Source of the DNA: Saksenaea vasiformis B4078
Lineage: Eukaryota; Mucoromycota; Mucoromycetes; Mucorales; Saksenaeaceae
Assembly (NCBI GenBank): GCA_000697055.1
Contig: JNDT01002262.1
Location: 38,351 to 102,350 of the forward strand
DNA length: 64,000 nucleotides
Direction: 5' to 3'
Position 1 is the stretch's first letter. Each line of letters opens with the position of its first letter. Positions 58,371-64,000 of the stretch are shown one piece after another. Under the pieces are notes generated by a model. That model searched no databases. It saw nothing but the letters and a program-made list of their open reading frames with translations, and was not told the DNA's origin. A program made the position numbers and the translations under genes.

Positions 58371-59718
58371 TTAAATAAAAATTAAGCAAAACACATAAAC
58401 AGCAATACCCACTACGGCGACGTTCCATGTATCTTTGGCTAAGAATGAAATTATCGTTCTAAATGAATGCTGCTGCCTTGACCATCTTGGCAGAGCTAAT
58501 TTTTCCAGGGATTGCTTGACAGGAGGTCTCCGCATTTGGTACAAGCCATGCAGGTGCTTCCCGACAAGGACCGACAGAGTCAGACCTAGTAGGCAACCAT
58601 ATCCGATGAAGATAGCGATCTGATTCGGTAACCAACATAATTTCATGCTTAGATCTTCCGACATGTCTAACAACACGACCGCGGGATAGCGCACTCCTTG
58701 GGCCATACTGAATGTAGGTACAGTGATTTCGATCGCCTCCTTGTCATCGTATTTATGTCGTACGACGCAGTAATCATGATCATCTCCGGAGAAAACAGCT
58801 ACTGGTTGGATACGTTGTAACAATTCTTGTGATAATTCTTTTGTCACCAAATTTTGATACTGGTAACCTGCTCCTTGCAAAATGCCGCCTTTTCTGGCAC
58901 TTTGTCGGAGGTTGCCGCAATCTGTGTTTTCTTCTCGGTAGAGTGGTACATGTGTCATAAGAATTCTTGGCAACGACGGCAATGGCTGGTTCAGAAATGA
59001 TACCGCATCTTGTCGTAGTCGGGGCTCAGATGCACTAAAAGCGACTGTATCAACGACAACAAGAGCGTGATGCGTGGTGTTAAGCACGTAGTTTGTTGGT
59101 CCAAAAACGGATGTAAAGCGTTCATACACCGCAGGGTTAATCCCATCGCCAAAACCAATATCATGATTGCCGGCCATATAATATACAGGTTTGGTTGTTT
59201 CAAAAAGCTTCTTGAATCGTGATAGTTGCTGATGCCATCTATCCTAATTTAGAACGCGTTGGTTCTTCTCTTTTTCTCTCTTACCCTTTGTCGTCCCATT
59301 CTCGGCCTCCATCGGTAAGATCACCCAGCATCATGATAGCTTCAGGATCAAGTTGTCTTAACAAATGATGAAAATTACGATGCATATACAAATCGCTGTA
59401 GAACTCTGTCAAGGTTTGTAATATGCCTGCTCTGTTGTATGAATAAGCATCTGTCATTTGGGGGTCGCCTATCAGCATGAATTTATCCGCCAACTACAAC
59501 AAGTCTGCCGTTTCAACAGGGATCCTCAGTGTTCGTTTTTTTACCCCTCGCGAATATTGATTCGTGCGTTCGCTTGGCCAGGGAGAACATCGTTTCGCAG
59601 CTATCCAGAATACAAAGAATTCACCAGTGATTATCGCAGCCACCCAAAAAATACGTAAGCTGTTGACGAGGGTATGTCTCCGTAAGGTCAAGAAATCTAA
59701 AATAGGAATAAAAACCAT
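58371..59718 (-). CDS. CDC1/PGAP5(MPPE1)-type ER metallophosphoesterase
   Basis: Three exons read from 59718 down (59718-59545, 59493-59285, 59238-58371) give 416 residues. An N-terminal membrane helix (IFWVAAIITGEFFVFWIAA) precedes the calcineurin-like fold with all metal motifs: GDPQMTD, GDLTDGGREW, GNHD, THVPLYR and GDDHDYC. The C-terminus has two further membrane segments (IAIFIGYGCLLGLTLSVLV, VAVVGIAVYVFCLIFI). Proteins of this type remove ethanolamine phosphate from GPI anchors or act in manganese homeostasis in the ER/Golgi (family knowledge). The upstream frame from 59947 is not needed for the fold and does not splice in, so the start at 59718 is preferred. Confidence 0.88.
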
Positions 59719-61036
59719 CACCAAAAAAAGATAGGATGGTCAAAAGTAAAATGCGCTCGTCATAAGAAAGAAAGAGAAGAAGGAAAAAAAAGATGTGTCT
59801 TAAATTGCCATTGGAACGGGGATAAAAAATTCTCTTGGCGGAGCTTACTTTGAGATGCCGCTCCCTTTTTGATCGTCCGATTGCCTGGTACACGGTCAAG
59901 GTTATGAAGATCCGATCAGCATAGGACAAAGCTTTCTTACCTGTCATGCTTCAATTACTAAGTGACCAAAATGCAACCGAGAGTACAAGGTAATAAACAT
60001 GATATCTCTTTCACCGTCTTCGTGGCATTGGATCCTACACGTACCAGAAGAACACTGCATACCATCATCCCTGTGAAATCAGCCTAATTCCCTGGTATGA
60101 CGAATAATAACACATCAGTCAAAACACATTGACGAAAATGCACTGATAATATGTTGTCATGGTGCAGTTAAGTCAAGTACGTTGTAATCACTTTCCCTCG
60201 GCACGTATACGCTCTGCTGTGAAGTCTCACATTTTGACTTCAGTCGTGCAAGATAAACTTGATACCAACCTTCCATAAGCATGGTATGCGCGGTAATCTG
60301 CACGCATATACCGTGGCTGTGTGAGTCAAACATCGTAGCGGATCTATAAATGACATGTGCTAGAAAATGCCTACTCTCGCGTAGAACGGAAGACCGTGCT
60401 TCCAACGACATGGAGCCCCTCTAGCCATATTTAAAGGACCCAAACATCTGAAAGAGTAACTATGCCTTTTAATAGGTTAGTAAGGCCATTTTCCTTTAGA
60501 TATCTAAAGGTGTAAGCTTTAATCCGTGAGAAATGCCATTACTTTCGTGTAACCATCGCATAAATAACCGTTACTCCCGGTACTGCCAAAAGGTTAACAT
60601 GATATCAACAATACATGGATCTCGAGAACACCAGATCCAGCCACCCTGAAGTTTGTGCTATCCTAAGCCTTGTGTATTTTGGGTTCCTTCCCTTCCAGGA
60701 GCAAGTACATTGATATGTAATTGGAAATTTGCTCCGCAACTTTTTGATTTCTGTAACTGTTGTTTGGCTAGTCGTTGATTGAAAGTAGTTGATGGATGCC
60801 AAGAACCAACTGTCCTTGTCAGTTCTTGATAAAATTATAACTGGGTCATATTCAACGTAATTGGATTAATACACAGCGATTACTACAGCTAGTCTGAATA
60901 CCGACAAAAGGTACTGAGGGTCGATTACTTTATTAGAGCACGGTCCTCAACATGTCTTCTTCATTCATCATGTTGCTGAGATGCCAGCGGACATAAAATA
61001 CGTAATTAAAACTCCTACCTCCTGTGAGAGTGGAAC
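59719..61036. other. Intergenic
   Basis: Small minus-strand frames at 60157-60411 (84 codons) and 60605-60802 have no domain. Nothing else recognised. Confidence 0.25.
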
Positions 61037-61045
61037 TATAAAAAG
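61037..61045 (+). promoter_or_regulatory. TATA box of the mannosyltransferase gene
   Basis: TATAAAAAG lies about 100 bases upstream of the ATG at 61142, with a CT-rich leader between. Confidence 0.5.
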
Positions 61046-61141
61046 TAAGAAATGATCTTTTTTAAATAAGGCGGTCCTCTTTTGAGTTTCACTTGCTCTC
61101 TTAACGTCCTATTACGTTTAAATTTGATACAACAAATTGAC

Positions 61142-62405
61142 ATGGGCATCCGTCGTAAAAAGTTTTCAGTTATTATCCCTCTGTTATTTACATTGCTCGT
61201 TATTCTCCCAACCTACCAATATTTAACTTCACATTCTTTGTCGTAAGCTTCTCCGATTTATGACATTCGCTCATGATTTGTGACAGAGCAGAGTTAAGCT
61301 ACGAAGGCTCCATTACCAAGCCCACTGTCTTTATTGCAGCTAATCTGTACAATAATGAAGATATCCTCGATCACTGGATGACACAAGTGAATAAGCTCAT
61401 CCAATGGCATGGTCCTTCACGTGTCTTCATCTCGATCTACGAGAACGGTAAACTGTGAACTGAGAATACTTCCGTCATCCTTTTTCCTGACACATCATAT
61501 CAGGAAGCACGGATCGCACCAAATTGATACTACAGCAGTATGCCACTTCCCTGGAGGAACATGGTGTCGAGCATCAGATCACCGTGGCAGATACAGCTAG
61601 ATTTAGTGGACGACGAATCCCAGCACTTGCCGAAATTCGAAATCATGCTCTGAAGCCGCTTCAAAACGCATCAATGGCTTTTGATAAAGTTTTATTCTTA
61701 AATGACATTATTTTTGACAGCTCAGATGCAATTAACTTACTGATGTCCAATGGCGGCGACTATGATGCAGTCTGCAGCATGGATTTCTTTGGTGAATTCT
61801 ATGATGCGTTTGCAACCCGCGAGGTGAATGGTGCATGGCTAGGATCGGGAAGGTATCCTTATTTCGAAGACGAGACAAGTCGAGCACTGTTATATCGGGG
61901 CGAGCTTATTCCAGTCTACAGTTGTTGGAATGGCATGATTGCACTGAATGCTAAACCATTCGTCCAGGTCCGTCACAAGACATCACTGTGCGCTTTGTGG
62001 ATATTGACATGAACAATACAGGATCACATTACGTTTCGATCATTTTTACCTGATGAGCCTGATCCACCGCTGGAAGCGTCGGAATGCTGCTTGATTCACA
62101 CTGATCTGCGAAAACACAACTATACCAGAATCTTCATCAACCCCCAAGTCAAGGTAAACAAAAAGCACCGCCTACAATGAAATGGCGTGTGAACCAATTT
62201 TTCAAAATAGGTTGCGTACACCCGCCTTTATTATTGGTACGCGAACCATATTCTCCCGATATTCGACTGGTTTGCTTCTCCCTTTAATCATCCCCAGAGC
62301 ATGACCGTCACTGAGAAAGCCGATTGGGACGCTAAAATCAGCAAAGTAGCGGAACAGTATGCTGTTGATCCGGAGGATGCGATCTGTTTATGGAAAAGAG
62401 CGTGA
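61142..62405 (+). CDS. CAP59-type alpha-1,3-mannosyltransferase, apparent one-base frameshift near the end
   Basis: Exons 61142-61242, 61287-61447, 61504-61967, 62022-62153 and 62210 on. An N-terminal signal anchor (FSVIIPLLFTLLVILPTYQY) places it in the Golgi. The core motifs of the CAP59_mtransfer family are present: TVFIAANLYNNEDILDHWM, ISIYENGSTDRTK, EIRNHALKPL, KVLFLNDIIFDSSDAINLL, GGDYDAVCSMDFF, PVYSCWNGMIALNAKPF, SECCLIHTDL and INPQVKVAYT. After VAYT a run of four C (62219-62222) shifts the frame. The annotated frame then stops at 62287, while the other frame continues YYWYANHILPIFDWF to a TGA at 62403-62405, as the family would. Either one extra base (sequence error) or a real truncation of about 55 residues. 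Confidence 0.85.
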
Positions 62406-62771
62406 AGCATGTCGTAATATGTATATTTTGCATGATATATAAGATATACCCTTGAACTGGAACTAAGCAACCACAATCCGTAAACTACATATATCTTTTA
62501 ATCGCCCTATTAAGTAAGAAAAAAAACTTTTTTTTTTTGGACAAGCCAAAGCCCATATTTCCATGTAGCGTCGACAGATCGGAAATAGATGAGGCGTTAG
62601 CCTTCTGTTCGATCTAAAGCGGTGCAATGCTTTATGCGACAAATGCATAAAAGATCTGACGCTCCGTCTAACCGTCAAAAGCTTCCTCGTCGTTCTAAGT
62701 GCTCGCGAGCTGACGTTCGGTAGTAGGACTCTGGATTCTAAAGACAGACGACGCTGAGCTGTTTAGACGCG
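62406..62771. other. Convergent intergenic region
   Basis: 3' ends of the two neighbours; poly-A/T run at 62520-62540. Nothing else seen. Confidence 0.3.
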
Positions 62772-63549
62772 TCAACCACACATAAGATTCCAACGCACCT
62801 TCGCTGCTTCGGCATCAGCAATACGTTCCAACGGAACAAATATAATAAGATAGCCCGCCCCCAAAGCTACTAGGACGTATATTAATCGTCTCTAACGGTA
62901 ACAAGTCAGTGTCCCTCATTTTTGCAATGTCGGAAAGTTCATTACTTCTCCCAAAAAGATATCAAGCAATCCAAAAGAAGCCGTCAAATAACCTAACCAA
63001 AAGGCCAGCACGATGCCGACGAGTATGCGCATACGCTAACAATGAGAGATGAACACCATTCAAGGCCACACAAAAAGAAAAGTGGAACTGGATAGCCGAA
63101 GTTGAAAAATCATCAGTCACCTTTGCGGACGCCATTCGACTCCGCTCTGTCATTCGTTCATGATCCCGACCTGGCACTCAGACGTCGGTGCGTTATGCGG
63201 CCTCCCTTCGTACCGTTTACGCTATTCTGAATCAATTCTGCGTCTAAGAAAAAACCAAAGTTTCCTTTGAGAGAAAATAGAATATGCGGGTGTTAGTACT
63301 GTAGATCACATCGAAGAAGAAAAGCAAATAACCTAAGTAAGACGTAAAGAAGAAGAGGGCGACAATTACTGCACTGCTTATAAAGGAGCCATCCAAAGCA
63401 TGCCTGAATCCCTTCACACGCTGCCTATCCAAGGCAGTGGATTCAACTGTAGGATGGACGCGGGCCTTTTGAATCCACGCAATACTGGAGTTTGAAGTTG
63501 ACAGTTTTCCTCTCGACTTCTGGGCACTCCGTGAATGTGACTCGTTCAT
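62772..63549 (-). CDS. Small multi-pass membrane protein, unknown family
   Basis: Exons read from 63549 down (63549-63333, 63170-63121, 63035-62946, 62891-62772) are frame-consistent and give 158 residues. A basic N-terminal tail of about 55 residues is followed by three membrane segments (FISSAVIVALFFFTSYLG, RILVGIVLAFWLGYLTASFG, LIYVLVALGAGYLIIFVPLE) and the tail RIADAEAAKVRWNLMCG. The last two introns have good sites (GTGACT...GTTAG; GTAATG...GTTAG). The first donor (GTTATT) is weak, and a TACTAAC branch sits inside that intron. I do not recognise the family. A recent paralogue is not visible in the window. Confidence 0.5.
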
Positions 63550-64000
63550 GCTGCCCTTCGCACTTATTCGGTATTTAAAAATAAAAATTGAAGGTGGCTT
63601 TGGTGGACAATTTTGAAAAAATTGCTAAGTCATTTGAGAAACGACTTTACACCACACTGATTTCCCATATATTCAAGAATAACTCGACGCAAAATTATCG
63701 TAGTAAAAAACTGAATGCATGACATAAAAGAAGGCAAAAGCAGGTACTTTTTGATATGTAAAATAGAGAGAAATAATTTCTTGAATTGTTGATCTAAATT
63801 TTACAAACGCACACAAAAACGAGCAAAACTCTAAGGGGGTTAACCTTGGAAAATCATCATTTTCACCTCACTTTCGACAAAAAAAATGTTTGTTTAAAAA
63901 ACCCACCACTAAGTAGAGCAGAACGAGGACGCTGATAATACGTTATTCTTTCTTCATTCACATAAATGCTTCTTGATAAAAACGCGAAAAAAGAATCTTT
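63550..64000. other. Intergenic at right edge
   Basis: Upstream DNA of the membrane-protein gene with a GTATTTAAAAAT stretch near 63572. Nothing else seen. Confidence 0.3.

Noticed and set aside
59621..59947. 108-codon minus frame upstream of the CDC1-like gene
   Set aside because: Cannot be spliced in phase to the phosphoesterase exons; probably leader sequence.

Overview
This looks like chromosomal DNA of a filamentous fungus, most likely an early-diverging Mucoromycota/Mucorales-type genome. The evidence is dense short GT-AG introns of about 44-66 nt with CTAAC/CTGAC-like branch sites, fungal housekeeping genes (ferric reductase, CAP59-type mannosyltransferase, RasB-like GTPase, LAMMER kinase), a BRCC36-type deubiquitinase that yeasts lack, and Tnp2-like transposon debris. 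No bacterial operons, rRNA genes, CRISPR arrays or prophage were seen.

Left part (1-13 kb). A Tnp2-like transposase fragment runs off the left edge and is divergent from a small unknown gene. A small secreted cysteine-rich protein follows, then an inverted repeat, the RasB-like GTPase (4.85-5.8 kb, apparently with a 2-nt exon) and the calcium sensor NCS-1 (8.7-9.5 kb). Between these lie gene-poor, decayed sequences, including a broken Sel1-repeat gene.

Middle (13-35 kb). This holds the complex I 75-kDa subunit, a small zinc-finger protein and a long gene-poor stretch with a 41-bp-arm hairpin. It continues with a ten-exon BRCC36 orthologue on the minus strand, an N-terminal methyltransferase (NTMT1/Tae1), a LAMMER kinase, CDC6 and a 1,108-residue coiled-coil protein.

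Right part (35-64 kb). A repeat-rich, very T-rich stretch ends in tRNA-Val(CAC). After it come the CCR4 deadenylase, a fragmentary unknown gene, ferric reductase, an RSC9/ARID2-type remodeler subunit, an F-box protein, an MFS transporter, a double HMG-box protein, a CDC1/PGAP5-type phosphoesterase, a CAP59-type mannosyltransferase with an apparent frameshift, and a small multi-pass membrane protein.

The genes do not form one pathway. Themes are DNA/chromatin and cell cycle (CDC6, RSC9-like, BRCC36, HMG), signalling (Ras, NCS-1, LAMMER kinase), RNA turnover (CCR4), and membrane/glycan work (FRE, MFS, CDC1-like, CAP59-like). Many genes were assembled here by hand from exons shorter than 60 codons. 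All exon limits come from consensus splice sites plus reading-frame agreement, not from transcripts.
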